Assembly (NCBI RefSeq): GCF_000187245.1
Contig: NC_027864.1
Span: 310,001-374,000, forward strand
Reading direction: 5' to 3'
Source: Ogataea parapolymorpha DL-1
Taxonomy: Eukaryota > Ascomycota > Pichiomycetes > Pichiales > Pichiaceae
DNA: 64,000 nt
Shown: one piece after another, positions 1 through 9,593 of the stretch
How the letters are laid out: every line of letters starts with the position of its first letter
How positions within the stretch are numbered: position 1 is the first letter of the stretch
Program-made: the position numbers and the translations under genes
The notes under the pieces: generated by a model
Told to the model about the DNA's origin: nothing
Database searches by the model: none
What the model saw: only the letters and a program-made list of their open reading frames with translations

Positions 1-1
1 G

Positions 2-1936
2 TCGAAAGATGCTCTTAGCGAGCGTAGCCAACAGGTGGCAAAACTCGATTCTCAAGTTAAGCAGCTGCAAGAGCGAATTAACAGGCCGACAGTCGAATTT
101 CTGCAGAGTGCTGCTGCCAGGCTTAATTTCGTCTTGGTGGCTAAGAATGAAAACGACAAAAAGGAAAACCAGCTGAAAGTCTCCTCTAAGCTCGAACAAG
201 AAGTGTCCAAGTTAAAGTCACAGGTGGCAACATTGTCAGCAAAGCTCAAGGAGACAGAAACTAGTGATTTCGCCAGATCGCAAGCTGCCAAATACGATCT
301 TGTGGTCATGCCTATCTCTGAAAAAAAGCAAAAGGACGATGAACTCAGCCATTGCCAAAAGCAGTTGAGTGATAAGTCCAAGGTCCTGCAGACGATCCAG
401 AAACAAGTGCAGGAGCTGACAAAACAACTGACCGACACTAGAAAAGAGCTGGACTTGCAGAAAAAGACCCCTCCTTCTCTCGAGGTCGCCCAGTCAGTTG
501 TGACCAAAAGTGGGCTACTCTGTTTGTCGAAAGCAGAGTTAGACCAGCTTTCGCAAGCTAAATCACGTGAAACTGTCTATGTGGATGCTCCAAGTGAACC
601 ACACGACGCCAAAGATCGCACAATGAAAGAAGAAGAGTTGAAGGAGCATGCCTCCAAGCTTGGATTCGCGCTTGTTCCTGTTGGACAGAAGAGACAACCC
701 CAAAGATTGGACGTGCACAAGCTCAAAGAACTTGCCAAATCACACGGCTTGGAGACCATAGAAGCTTCCAAACTGCGAAAGCTTCAGGAGAGTAGCAAGA
801 TCGATCTTCCAACGCTTCATGCGGCCGCCAGATCTTTGGGCATGACCGTGGTTGATCCTAAAGCAGCTCCAAAAAGAGCTGACCTGAGCCAAGCAGCAGG
901 CAAACTGGGTCTGAAACTCATGAGTTCATCAGAAATCGAAGCACTGAGGAAAAGGCCGATCACTTCAAAGGATCTCGCTGCCAAAGCTGCCGAACTTAAG
1001 CTCAAGCTTGTGCCTGAGAACGAACACGGCAACTTGAAGAAGCCCGTTCTTGATAGCGATCTCAAACAGATATGCAAGTCGAAAGGATACATGCTCATTC
1101 CAGAGTCCAAATTTGTGGCCACTACAGTTTCGAGGACTGTGGATGAGTCCAACATCGTCGTCGTTCCTTCCACCTACTACAATAAATTAATTAGAAGCCA
1201 TGCCTGGTACAAAAACCACAAGACAGAAGTTGATGAAAGTGAGAAACCAGCCACGACGGTTTTGGAAGAGGACGAGCCAAGTGTCTTGTCTGCAGAAGCT
1301 ATTAGACAAAGACAGCCGCTGTCGCCTGGTATTTCAATGAGCCACCTAGCTAGACACGCCACCACGTCTACTGTTCAGACGACGGGCACTTTCAAGTTCA
1401 CTAACCAGGAAATGATTGCCGCAATTACTCAAACGATCATTGGAGAATATCTTTATAAATACTACAGAAAGCTCGGTCCGCTGTCTTCTCTCTCTGAAGC
1501 CAGACACGAAAGATACTTCTGGATTCACCCTTACAGCCTTACGCTTTACTGGTCTGCTGCCAATCCTATACTTGGTGATCCATCCGAAAACAAAATCCGG
1601 GCCCTGGCGATTAGCAGTGTCGAGTCCGTTGAGGATAATAATCCACTACCTCCTGGATTGTACCACAAAAGCATTCTTGTTCACTCTGTCGACAGGACGA
1701 TCAAAATTACCTGTCCGACCCAAAAGCGACACAGTATTTGGTTCAACTCGCTAAGATATTTGATCGACAGGAGTGTCGATGAAAACATAAACGAAGACCC
1801 AGAAAACCAGTACGAGATTTCTTACGCATTAGACGACCGCGTGGAAAACGAAAGAAATGGACGTGGGCAGCCGCCATCAAGAAGCCTGACGACGAAAGGA
1901 CTGTTTGGCAACATCATGCCTGCCAAAAAGGACTAA
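2..1936 (+). CDS. NUM1: NUM1/Mcp5/ApsA-like cortical anchor protein, 3' part (partial)
   Basis: The frame is open from the window edge, so the true start lies upstream; 644 codons are visible. The N-terminal half is predicted coiled coil, rich in Lys, Glu and Gln. Through the middle runs a loose repeat built on a motif like A-x-K-L-G-x-x-L-V-P, for example KLGFALVP, SLGMTVVD, KLGLKLMS, ELKLKLVP and KGYMLIP. The C-terminal 150 residues contain a pleckstrin-homology domain starting near GEYLYKYYRKLG, the hallmark of fungal Num1/ApsA/Mcp5 proteins. In that family the PH domain binds plasma-membrane phosphoinositide and the coiled coil tethers mitochondria and dynein at the cortex. The family assignment is firm from this architecture. 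Orthology to S. cerevisiae NUM1 is likely, but the repeat type differs from the long repeats of the S. cerevisiae protein. Confidence 0.85.
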   Translation, partial: SKDALSERSQQVAKLDSQVKQLQERINRPTVEFLQSAAARLNFVLVAKNENDKKENQLKVSSKLEQEVSKLKSQVATLSAKLKETETSDFARSQAAKYDLVVMPISEKKQKDDELSHCQKQLSDKSKVLQTIQKQVQELTKQLTDTRKELDLQKKTPPSLEVAQSVVTKSGLLCLSKAELDQLSQAKSRETVYVDAPSEPHDAKDRTMKEEELKEHASKLGFALVPVGQKRQPQRLDVHKLKELAKSHGLETIEASKLRKLQESSKIDLPTLHAAARSLGMTVVDPKAAPKRADLSQAAGKLGLKLMSSSEIEALRKRPITSKDLAAKAAELKLKLVPENEHGNLKKPVLDSDLKQICKSKGYMLIPESKFVATTVSRTVDESNIVVVPSTYYNKLIRSHAWYKNHKTEVDESEKPATTVLEEDEPSVLSAEAIRQRQPLSPGISMSHLARHATTSTVQTTGTFKFTNQEMIAAITQTIIGEYLYKYYRKLGPLSSLSEARHERYFWIHPYSLTLYWSAANPILGDPSENKIRALAISSVESVEDNNPLPPGLYHKSILVHSVDRTIKITCPTQKRHSIWFNSLRYLIDRSVDENINEDPENQYEISYALDDRVENERNGRGQPPSRSLTTKGLFGNIMPAKKD

Positions 1937-2007
1937 CATGGTTGGATATTTGCTAGCTGAAAAAGGTATTGGGACTCATTAAACGAAGGTAGCGTAGAAA
2001 TAAGACA

Positions 2008-5000
2008 TCACTCCCTCTTCACGGCAGAGAAAGGATTTAATGTTCTCACGGTCAAACAAGGCAGGGCCATTCCCACTTCAGACCGCAGCAGAATAGGTAC
2101 TTGCTTGAGTTCTCTGATCTCTTGGATGTAACTATCGTTCTCGACTCTGGTGATACAGTCGCTAAGATATGGAGCGAGAGCAGGGTCATGGTCAACCTGA
2201 CTCTCTGTCGATAACGATGCCATCGCGGTGGAAAGACTTGTCTGTGGGTCGGAGGCATTTCTCTCCAGAGTTCCAATTGGCGAAGTTTCGGGAACGCTCT
2301 TCACACTGCTTGCCACTGGTCTCTGAGCAGTGGTTTTCTGAGTAGGAACTGTGACCTTCGGAGGCTTGATATTCAGTTCCTCTAGTTTTTTGGCTAGTTC
2401 AGCAGAAATAAGGCCTCCGTTCTCCAAGGCCGATTTACTCTGAGATTTGGCTGCAGTACTTGATGGCGAGCGATACTTGTTCTTGATCGATGATCTGTAA
2501 GAGAGTGGCTCCTTTTCGTCGTCCGGAATATACGTTGCTGAGTCGACACCTGGCTCCCAGTGTAACTCTAACACGCGAGCGGATTTGTCAAACTCGGCTT
2601 TTTGCAATGGAAGTTGATCGCCGTGAACACGTTTTTCAATGCCGAATTCTGGAAGCAGAACATCGAATGAGGACTCATAAACTTGGATGACAGTTCCCAT
2701 CGTCAAGATTTGGCCAGATTCAGAGCTCATTTCATTGATTGTCTGGCAGAGAAGCAAATGGATAGCCTGCTCCTGTGCAGCTTTGGCACAATCCTTCTTG
2801 AAGTTACAATAATCGCTGTTCATCTTGAGTGAGTCCAAGGTTTCCTTGTAGTTATGAATATCGTCATTGAGAACAGCTTTCAACTGTCTGTGGACAATGA
2901 TGTCTGAATACCTTCTCAATGGTGCAGTGAAATGCGTGTAAACTGGTAGATTGAAGAGATAGTGATTTAGACTGTCTGCGTCTGTTTTGCCAGCAATGAC
3001 GTATTTTCCTCTTGGCATGGATTTGATCAATATAGTTTCAATAGCAGACCGTTTGATCGGATCTTCAATTCTGAGTAAGGAGTTCTGGAATGAAGCAGCG
3101 TTCGTGGTGTCAAGACTCACACCCAGATGAGCTGCTTTCTTGTTATAGTTCTCGAATTTTGTAAGTGTTGGAATCGAGTATTTTCTCAGAAATGCTCTGT
3201 CTCCTAGAATTGCATGAATTCTTTGCGCAACGGCAGCATTGACATTGTGGAAAATCTCGTCAATCACCGTTGCTGAGGGGTAACTATCGAAAATGTTCAA
3301 AGACAATCTCACGTTTTCGTCGTCAAGTTGGTCAAGCAATGGCAAAACTGGCTCAATTTTCAGTTCAGGATTGTTCAGTCGTCTTCTTCTCAACCCTTGA
3401 GCAATCAGTGCCAATGTTGAAATGTATCCAGAAGTTGCATTGATGCCTTCACTGGTTTGGCTCAGAGTCTTGTTGATGATCTCGTCCATGGTAGAATAGT
3501 CTACTTTCTGCTTAGGAGTCACCACTGACTCTCCCATCCAAACATCGTCAATATCAAAGGTGGTGGAGTCAATTTCAAAGACAACCGAAACAGCCAAGCT
3601 ACTCTTGTTCTCTTTGAAAGAAATCTGATCGTTGACTTTTCCAGGAAACAGATGGACAGTTTTTTGAGGTAAAAACACAGAATGAGACCGTTTCTTTGAT
3701 CGTTTGTCCAACCCAGATCCTTGCTTGATGAAGTGTGTAATGTCCACAATGTGGATACCCAACTCGATCTTGGTTTCCGAAATGACCTTGACATGAAGAG
3801 CATGATCACAGAAAGAACCTGTCTGTGTGAAGGCAATCACATACTCGTCCTTGAAATTTCTTCTATGCTCATCTTCCAGTGCTGCAGTCACGTCCGGCAG
3901 CTCAGCAACGTACTTGTCTTCATCCTCTGGATACTCGTCGCAGAGAAAATTATTGTCTCTAAGAATTGAATCGATCTCGACCTCTGGGTCATTCATAGGA
4001 CCTAATTGTGCGACCAGTGTTCCAAATGGATGCAATGAGGTGATTGGCCATCTCTTGATGGATGCAATAAACACCTGATCTGCGTATTTCTCGTGGTTCT
4101 GAACAAAGTCTTTTGGTACTTGTTCAGTGGGAATAGCAATGAGAGGAACTTTCTTGTCTGTAGGCTTGAACCAGACTATCTTTGGCCTGGAATTGTTAGA
4201 TTGCTTTTGATCGTCTTTATCTTTATTGTCCCTTTCCTTGGCGGCCTGAGATGGTCTCAAAAGCCCCAAGGTACCAGAGAAAAGTTGGCCAGGAATCCTG
4301 TCCACAACAGCGACCACATGACCAGCATATAAAGGTTTGCAGTCGTCGCTGATTTCCTCTTCCTCCACCAGCAACAAGGACTGTCCTTCAACTTCTACAT
4401 CGTCGTTCTTCTTCTGGGTAGGCCGTTGCTTCAAAGATCCTCTTCTGTTCAAAGACCCGGATCCACGGCTGAGACCTGAAGAGGATTGGGTTGACGGTGG
4501 AGTTTCCGTTGTAGCCGAGTCTGCTGGTGCGCTCGAAGATGCCGAAGACGAGTAGCTGGTGCTTGCGTCGTTGTGGAAATCGTCTGTAATGTCTGTGGAT
4601 GCAACAATATTATCCTTTCTTCTCTTTTTTTCCTCCTTCTCCCGTTTGGAAGACCACACCTCGTCGACAACAAGAAGCTCAACAGCAACCAAGTCGCCTT
4701 CTAGAGCTCTATTTCTGTCTTTGGAGCCACAAATGAAAATGTCTGCATCTAGCAGTCCATCTGTGGAAACATATGCATCCGACCTATTCTTCTTGTTCAC
4801 CCTAAGAACACCCGTGACCAGTCTTCCCTCACTGATCAGCTCTGGAAGAGAGCTTTGAGGAAGATAAGGAGCAAAAAGAGATTTTCTTTGCTGGCCGTTC
4901 TGGGATTGGTTGAACTGTGCCAGGGAAGACACAGACCCACCGTATGAAGACCTCGCTCTGTGTCCTGGTGTGAATGGAGAATCAAATCCAGACATTGGTG

Positions 5001-5840
5001 GCTGGGAAGGTATCGGTTGTTGCTGCTTTCTCCAATTGCCATTGATGTCAGACGGAGCAGTTCTAAAACCGTAATTACCGGACTGGCGTCTTTCATGGCC
5101 AAAGTTGACTGGAGGAGGCATCAACGTTTGAGAGTTATCTCTTGGAGGAAATTGGAAGGATCTCTGAGGGGACACGTTCGATTTGGACCTGTAATGACCA
5201 CCTTGCACTTGGTAGTTGTCGTCATCATTATCTGGAGGGAATTTGAAAGAAGGAGGGGAAGAATCGGTTTTCAACGGCTGTCCAGACCGTTGAGCCTGTG
5301 CCTCTGCGGCAGCCCGCTTGGCTTCCGAGACCCCGAGCGAATGCCTCCTGGTGTGGCCAAGAGCCTGCTGTCGAGTATCTTGTTTGCTATAGTTTTGCTG
5401 GGTGCCAGGTGCAACAGATGATTGAGCTCTTCTGTGACCTCGGACAGTTTGGAAGTGTTCCTGTTCGCCATGATTAACGTTTCCAGAGGCCCTCCTATTG
5501 TGCCTTGGGGTGTTCGAAGGTGGGGGCATGGCGGACACGCCCGGAAAACTGTAGCCAGGTTGAGCATAGCTCGTCTGCTGGGTGAATTGCTGTTGTTGCT
5601 GAAGTATCTGCTGTTGCTGGGCCTGAACAATTTCAAGCTGACGCTGCAAATTAAATTGTTCCACTGAAGGGCGAGTTAGTAATCAAAAGGCACTGTATAC
5701 TTACGCATCAATGTAGTGAGCTCGCTGGGAGAGCGTCTGTGAGCCACATGGATGGTTCTTGGTTTATTTCCGGACGTCTGGATAGTTGTGGATGGGTGTT
5801 CCGGATGGTTTATATCCGGCACATTGTGATTGGAACCCAT
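2008..5840 (-). CDS. SSD1: Ssd1-like RNA-binding translational regulator, spliced (exons 5840-5705 and 5663-2008)
   Basis: The long open frame is 1218 codons but begins at a GTG, which is not the real start. Upstream on the minus strand lies ATG at 5840, a 136-nt exon, a GTAAGT donor, a TACTAAC branch site and a CAG acceptor. Joining them restores the frame with CTG (Leu) across the junction and gives 1263 aa. The new N-terminus contains HVAHRRSPSELTTLM, matching the S. cerevisiae Ssd1 segment HVAHRRSQSELTNLM. A Gln-rich stretch and several RRHSLG-like basic sites follow, the latter typical of Cbk1 phosphorylation sites. The C-terminal half is an RNase II/RNB-like fold. The acidic catalytic cluster is replaced (SFCDHALH where Rrp44 has QDIDDALH), consistent with Ssd1 being an mRNA-binding pseudonuclease that represses cell-wall mRNAs. 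Confidence 0.95.
5664..5704 (-). other. 41-nt spliceosomal intron in SSD1
   Basis: On the minus strand the donor is GTAAGT (5704-5699), the branch site TACTAAC (5681-5675) and the acceptor CAG ending at 5664. The branch A is 12 nt from the acceptor. Removing it fuses two frames into a protein whose N-terminus matches Ssd1. Without splicing there is no in-frame ATG at the start of the conserved region. Confidence 0.9.
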
Positions 5841-6272
5841 TTCCTAGTGAAACAAGGAATTCGTAGTTAGCGATATTATTAATTCTAATAGCCAAAAAGC
5901 GCAGGTTGGAATACACGGTAGGTCAATGGCACTGGGGCAAGAGTTATTCAGCTATAACTAACCAGTATTTGCACAGGATTAGCAAACAATATTGGTAAGT
6001 TGAAAGACTGACTCAAAAATGCACTAGAAAAAAATAGTAATTATGACAAACCCTTAATTTAAAGTGGCTGCTGGGCTAGATCTACAAACTTCAATTGCGT
6101 ACCAAAAATAATTATATGGAGTAACTGGAGTATTGAGAAGGTTGATAATCTACAGGATGCATGTCGCGAAGACTGATAGCCGGCTTATACGAAAGAGCCT
6201 GACATGCTGCATTGTCGAATGCTATTTTTGGACTATTGCTGCCACAGGAGAGTTAGCGGTTGAAAAAAAAAA
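5841..6272. other. Intergenic region, SSD1 promoter and 3' flank of tRNA-Leu
   Basis: This AT-rich stretch lies between the SSD1 start (minus strand) and the tRNA (minus strand). It must hold the SSD1 promoter and 5' UTR. A TATA-like AATTATATGG occurs near 6109. No open frame or RNA gene was recognised apart from the tRNA terminator at its right end. Confidence 0.6.
6263..6272 (-). terminator. RNA polymerase III terminator of tRNA-Leu
   Basis: Ten consecutive A on the plus strand read as a T10 run on the minus strand, directly abutting the 3' end of the tRNA. This is the usual Pol III stop signal. Confidence 0.9.
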
Positions 6273-6353
6273 TGTGGGCTAAGAGGTTCGAACTCTTGCA
6301 TCTTTCGATATCACGGCCTAAACGTGACGCCTTAACCACTCGGCCAAACCCAC
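6273..6353 (-). tRNA. tL(UAG): tRNA-Leu (anticodon UAG), no intron
   Basis: Reading the minus strand, the acceptor stem is GTGGGTT paired with AGCCCAC (one G-T pair) with discriminator A. The D arm contains GCCGAGTGGTTAAGGC. The anticodon arm is TCACG-TTTAGGC-CGTGA, giving anticodon TAG at positions 34-36. A long class II variable arm (TATCGAAAGATGC) follows, then the T arm AAGAG-TTCGAAC-CTCTT. The class II variable arm and discriminator A fit leucine. The anticodon stem closes without any insert, so this copy has no intron. It decodes CUA and probably other CUN codons. Confidence 0.95.
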
Positions 6354-6590
6354 AAGACAATGTGGAAATGGGTGCGCTGACAAACATACTATGCCTTTGT
6401 AATTGGGAGCATCGACGGTTGCTTGCAAACATGCCATATGTATGACAAAATCAGTGCTGTATCCTCCTTCGTTTTGAATTTCGTTCATGGCACTGCCCTG
6501 TGAATTCTCGATTTTAGATGGCATTTAAAACTAGACTTTTTGCACAGCCTAGAAAATCAAGTTAATATTTTTCACATTTTTTCAGTTCCT

Positions 6591-7901
6591 ATGAGTCGTT
6601 CTAGCTTTGTTGTTTGGACGGCTGCCACAGCAATAGCAACCACCGCCATTGTTGAGGTACTTCATTTTTATTTTTCCAAGTCCAAATATCCGGCTTCGGG
6701 GCCTACAACCAAAGAAATAGGCTCCACGATCCCAGATTTCTCAGAAGAACTTATTAGAGAGCAGCTTGCAAGAAATTATGCTTTTCTTGGTGAGGACGGT
6801 ATGCGGAAAGTTCGCGAACAGTTTGTCGTTGTTGTTGGTGCTGGTGGAGTAGGATCCAATTGTGTGACTGCCCTCGTTAGATCTGGAGTGTCTAAAATCA
6901 GGATCATTGATTTTGATCAGGTCAGCTTGTCTTCCCTTAATAGACACGCAGTTGCCACTGGAAGGGACGTGGGCACCCCAAAGGTGAACTGCCTGCGAAA
7001 ACACTTGCTCCAGATTGCGCCTTGGTGCGAGATCGAGGCCATCAACACTTTATTCACCATCGAGAACGCCGAGTCCCTACTTTTGAAAGGCAGTCCTTCC
7101 TATGTTGTTGACTGCATTGACAACATCGATACCAAAGTTGATTTGCTGACCTTCTGCTACGAAAAGAATGTGCCGGTGATTTCTTCGATGGGAGCAGCTT
7201 GCAAAAGCGACTCCACAAGAGTGAACATTGCTGATATTTCTGCTTCCGACGAAGATCCTTTGGCACGTTCTGTTAGACGCAGACTGAAAAAGAAGGGAAT
7301 CATCAAGGGCATTCCTTGTGTTTTCTCAAGTGAGAAGCCGGACCCTCGTAAAGCAAGCCTGCTTCCTCTTCCCGATGAAGAGTTTGAAAAAGGTCATGTG
7401 GACGAGTTAAGTGCGTTGCAAAATTTCCGAGTGCGGATCTTACCAGTTTTGGGCACGATGCCAGCCATGTTTGGTCTGACTATCGCAACATACCTTGTGA
7501 CCACCGTGTCTGGTTATCCTGTGGAGCCAATTGAGGGTAAAAACCGAATTAAAGTCTACGACGGCATCTTGCAGAGCTTGGCAGGACAGCAGGCCAGACT
7601 TGGGCAAAAAGATCAAAGGGTGCAAATTGCTATGAGTGATGTTAACTACATCCTAGAAGAGGTGTTCCGTGGGAAGTCGCCTATTAGTGGGTATTCGACG
7701 AGATTAGCGCTTTCTAGATGGAAAAGAGACGAGCCACTCTCGTTGCAAAACGTGGTGATCATGACGAAAGAGGAACAAAAAATACACGAGGATAGAGTTC
7801 TTCTTGGTGGCGAGAAGCTGGAAGATGTGTACTCCAAAGAAGTGCTCGACTTAGTGGCGAAGAGATTCGAGGAAGAAAAATACTACTCCAAGTTCCGTTG
7901 A
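6591..7901 (+). CDS. TCD1/TCD2: tRNA threonylcarbamoyladenosine dehydratase (Tcd1/Tcd2 family)
   Basis: This 436-aa E1-like (ThiF/MoeB/HesA) protein catalyses ATP-dependent cyclisation of t6A37 to ct6A in tRNAs that read ANN codons. The N-terminus has a hydrophobic segment (about residues 6-25) that fits a mitochondrial outer-membrane anchor, as known for the yeast enzymes. The nucleotide-binding motif VVGAGGVGSNCV is followed by the acidic-loop region IRIIDFDQVSLSSLNRHA. SSMGAACKSDSTRV carries the cysteine-containing loop typical of the family. I chose ATG 6591; the in-frame extension upstream begins at TTG and has no similarity. The two yeast paralogues cannot be told apart from this sequence alone. 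Confidence 0.92.
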   Translation: MSRSSFVVWTAATAIATTAIVEVLHFYFSKSKYPASGPTTKEIGSTIPDFSEELIREQLARNYAFLGEDGMRKVREQFVVVVGAGGVGSNCVTALVRSGVSKIRIIDFDQVSLSSLNRHAVATGRDVGTPKVNCLRKHLLQIAPWCEIEAINTLFTIENAESLLLKGSPSYVVDCIDNIDTKVDLLTFCYEKNVPVISSMGAACKSDSTRVNIADISASDEDPLARSVRRRLKKKGIIKGIPCVFSSEKPDPRKASLLPLPDEEFEKGHVDELSALQNFRVRILPVLGTMPAMFGLTIATYLVTTVSGYPVEPIEGKNRIKVYDGILQSLAGQQARLGQKDQRVQIAMSDVNYILEEVFRGKSPISGYSTRLALSRWKRDEPLSLQNVVIMTKEEQKIHEDRVLLGGEKLEDVYSKEVLDLVAKRFEEEKYYSKFR

Positions 7902-7925
7902 AGCCATTAATATTTATATGTACAC

Positions 7926-8552
7926 TTAAAAGAACCATCTTTGGCCCTTCGAGGGTGGCTTGCCGAATTTCGGATTTAATGCTGCAGGATCGTGATTGAT
8001 GTTTTTTCCGAGATTCTTTAGACCGTCCGACGTGAGAGTCTTTCTAAAACCTTGTTCTCCAACACTGTGTCTGGCGGCACTGGTGATCTTTCCAACGTTG
8101 AATCCCATCTTTCTCAGCTTCGACACAACTGCTGGGGTAATTGCGGCGGTGATTGGTAGACGGATAAATATCAAGGATTTGTGTATAGCGTACGCAACGG
8201 CAAACTCAGTCCACAAGGTGGAATATCCTGACTCGCTTGATTTCTCAGTCTCTGCGCCGGAATTCACTGGATCGCCCTTTCGCCAGCCAATCCATCTGAG
8301 GAACTGGTCTTGGTACTCTCTGATTGCCTCCTCTCCTGCAGAATGAACCATCAGAAAGGTGATGGGCAAGTCGATACAGCTCAAAGCAAAGTACACCCCG
8401 AGAGCAGAGTATCCGTACTCCTGCATAAGCAATTTAATTCCCTTAGGCTTTTTCTCGCCAGGTATCTGCGTGGAGTTGAGGCGCGTAGAGCGGAAACCCA
8501 TCCGAGAGGCTCTGTTAAATCCGGATCTAATTCCAATTCTGAATGCGAACAT
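7926..8552 (-). CDS. NAT2: FAM210/Nat2-like mitochondrial inner-membrane protein (DUF1279)
   Basis: The 208-aa product starts at ATG 8552 (a TTG two codons upstream is ignored). The first 30 residues are rich in Arg, Ser, Phe and Gly with no acids, a classic mitochondrial presequence. The DUF1279 core begins at LLMQEYGYSALGVYFALSCID, with the hydrophobic segment and the LPITFLMVHSAG turn typical of FAM210 proteins, and is interrupted by an acidic Ser-rich insert. S. cerevisiae NAT2 is the family member; its old annotation as an N-acetyltransferase is doubtful and no acetyltransferase motif is visible. It lies 24 bp from the convergent TCD gene and 132 bp downstream of urate oxidase. Confidence 0.75.
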   Translation of the reverse strand: MFAFRIGIRSGFNRASRMGFRSTRLNSTQIPGEKKPKGIKLLMQEYGYSALGVYFALSCIDLPITFLMVHSAGEEAIREYQDQFLRWIGWRKGDPVNSGAETEKSSESGYSTLWTEFAVAYAIHKSLIFIRLPITAAITPAVVSKLRKMGFNVGKITSAARHSVGEQGFRKTLTSDGLKNLGKNINHDPAALNPKFGKPPSKGQRWFF

Positions 8553-8684
8553 CGTCAAGTGCGAAATCTTAAAAAAGTCTGGGAAGATTCAAGAAAGTTT
8601 AAAATTCGTAAATATTTGGCCTAAAGCGATTGTGTCTTAAATTAATGTATTATTTATGCTCATGTATAAAGAATGCAAAACCTC

Positions 8685-9593
8685 TCAGAATTTGGCCTTC
8701 TTCTCTCTTCCAACAGTGCACTTGATCAACCCGTTTGGATGTGGAGATGGATAGAACAACTCGTTGTCGTTCTCCAGACCCTTCCAACTAAGATCTATTA
8801 GGAAGTAGTGCTTGTTCGGCAGACTGTACGAAACGGTGCTGACCAGTGGGACAAGCCTCAGAATTTCCTCACACATGTTGTACATGGTGGCCTGCACAGA
8901 AGCTGAGTTTTCTAGCGCAAACAGGCTCAAGGTGGTTTCTCTGGCGCTCTTGTATGCAGAATCAAAGAGACCTGCTCTTGCTTGCGAAATAACGTTCTGT
9001 AGCGAGCCGAGCTTCTTGGAGTCCCACTCCCAGACGGAGTCGACATCTGTAGACAAGATCCGGTCAGTGGTAGGCTTGAGCGTGGTGTAATCACACTGGT
9101 TGAATCCGTAGAACATGGATCCGGTTGACTTTAGAACAGTCAAGTCCTTAATTCCAGACTTGAGAACAAACTCTCCAGAGCGTTTGTACTTCAGTGAAGC
9201 GGTTCTGAGCTCTTCACCGTCTTTCAAAAAAGAGTGATCGTGGATTTTGCCGTTGACAGGGTACTTGGTCCATCTGTGCTGGAAAATCTCAATATCCACG
9301 CCGCTGACGTGAGAGTACTTGTTAATAAAGTGCAGACCCAGATGAGCGACAAAACCCTCGATAGGAAACACGTCAAACTTTTTAGCCTCGACAAGAATCG
9401 TATTCTTGACCGTGTCGGTTGGAACAATAGGAGCGTTGTCGGCCTTGGTGTAAGCAACGTCAAAGTCTCCAACAAGAAGAACCTTGACAGTTGCCTCCAT
9501 CACCTCATGGACCTTAGGATTCAAGGGGTCTTTCTTAACCTTGAGAAACTTGACGTTGTCTTTTCCGTATGTAGACGATTGCAGGATAGCCAT
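8685..9593 (-). CDS. UOX: Urate oxidase (uricase), peroxisomal
   Basis: The 302-aa enzyme oxidises urate to 5-hydroxyisourate in the purine-degradation pathway. Family signatures are YGKDNVKFLKVKKD at the N-terminus (catalytic Lys), VPTDTVKNT (catalytic Thr), RWTKYPVNGK-HDHSF, LSTDVDSVWEW and NKHYFLIDLSW (catalytic His). The C-terminus, PNGLIKCTVGR then EKKAKF, ends in AKF instead of the usual SKL-type PTS1. Methylotrophic yeast alcohol oxidase ends in ARF, so AKF is a plausible peroxisomal signal in this clade. S. cerevisiae lacks this gene, so the organism is expected to use purines as nitrogen source. A UaY/Ppr1-like site lies 93 bp upstream of the start. Confidence 0.97.
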   Translation of the reverse strand: MAILQSSTYGKDNVKFLKVKKDPLNPKVHEVMEATVKVLLVGDFDVAYTKADNAPIVPTDTVKNTILVEAKKFDVFPIEGFVAHLGLHFINKYSHVSGVDIEIFQHRWTKYPVNGKIHDHSFLKDGEELRTASLKYKRSGEFVLKSGIKDLTVLKSTGSMFYGFNQCDYTTLKPTTDRILSTDVDSVWEWDSKKLGSLQNVISQARAGLFDSAYKSARETTLSLFALENSASVQATMYNMCEEILRLVPLVSTVSYSLPNKHYFLIDLSWKGLENDNELFYPSPHPNGLIKCTVGREKKAKF

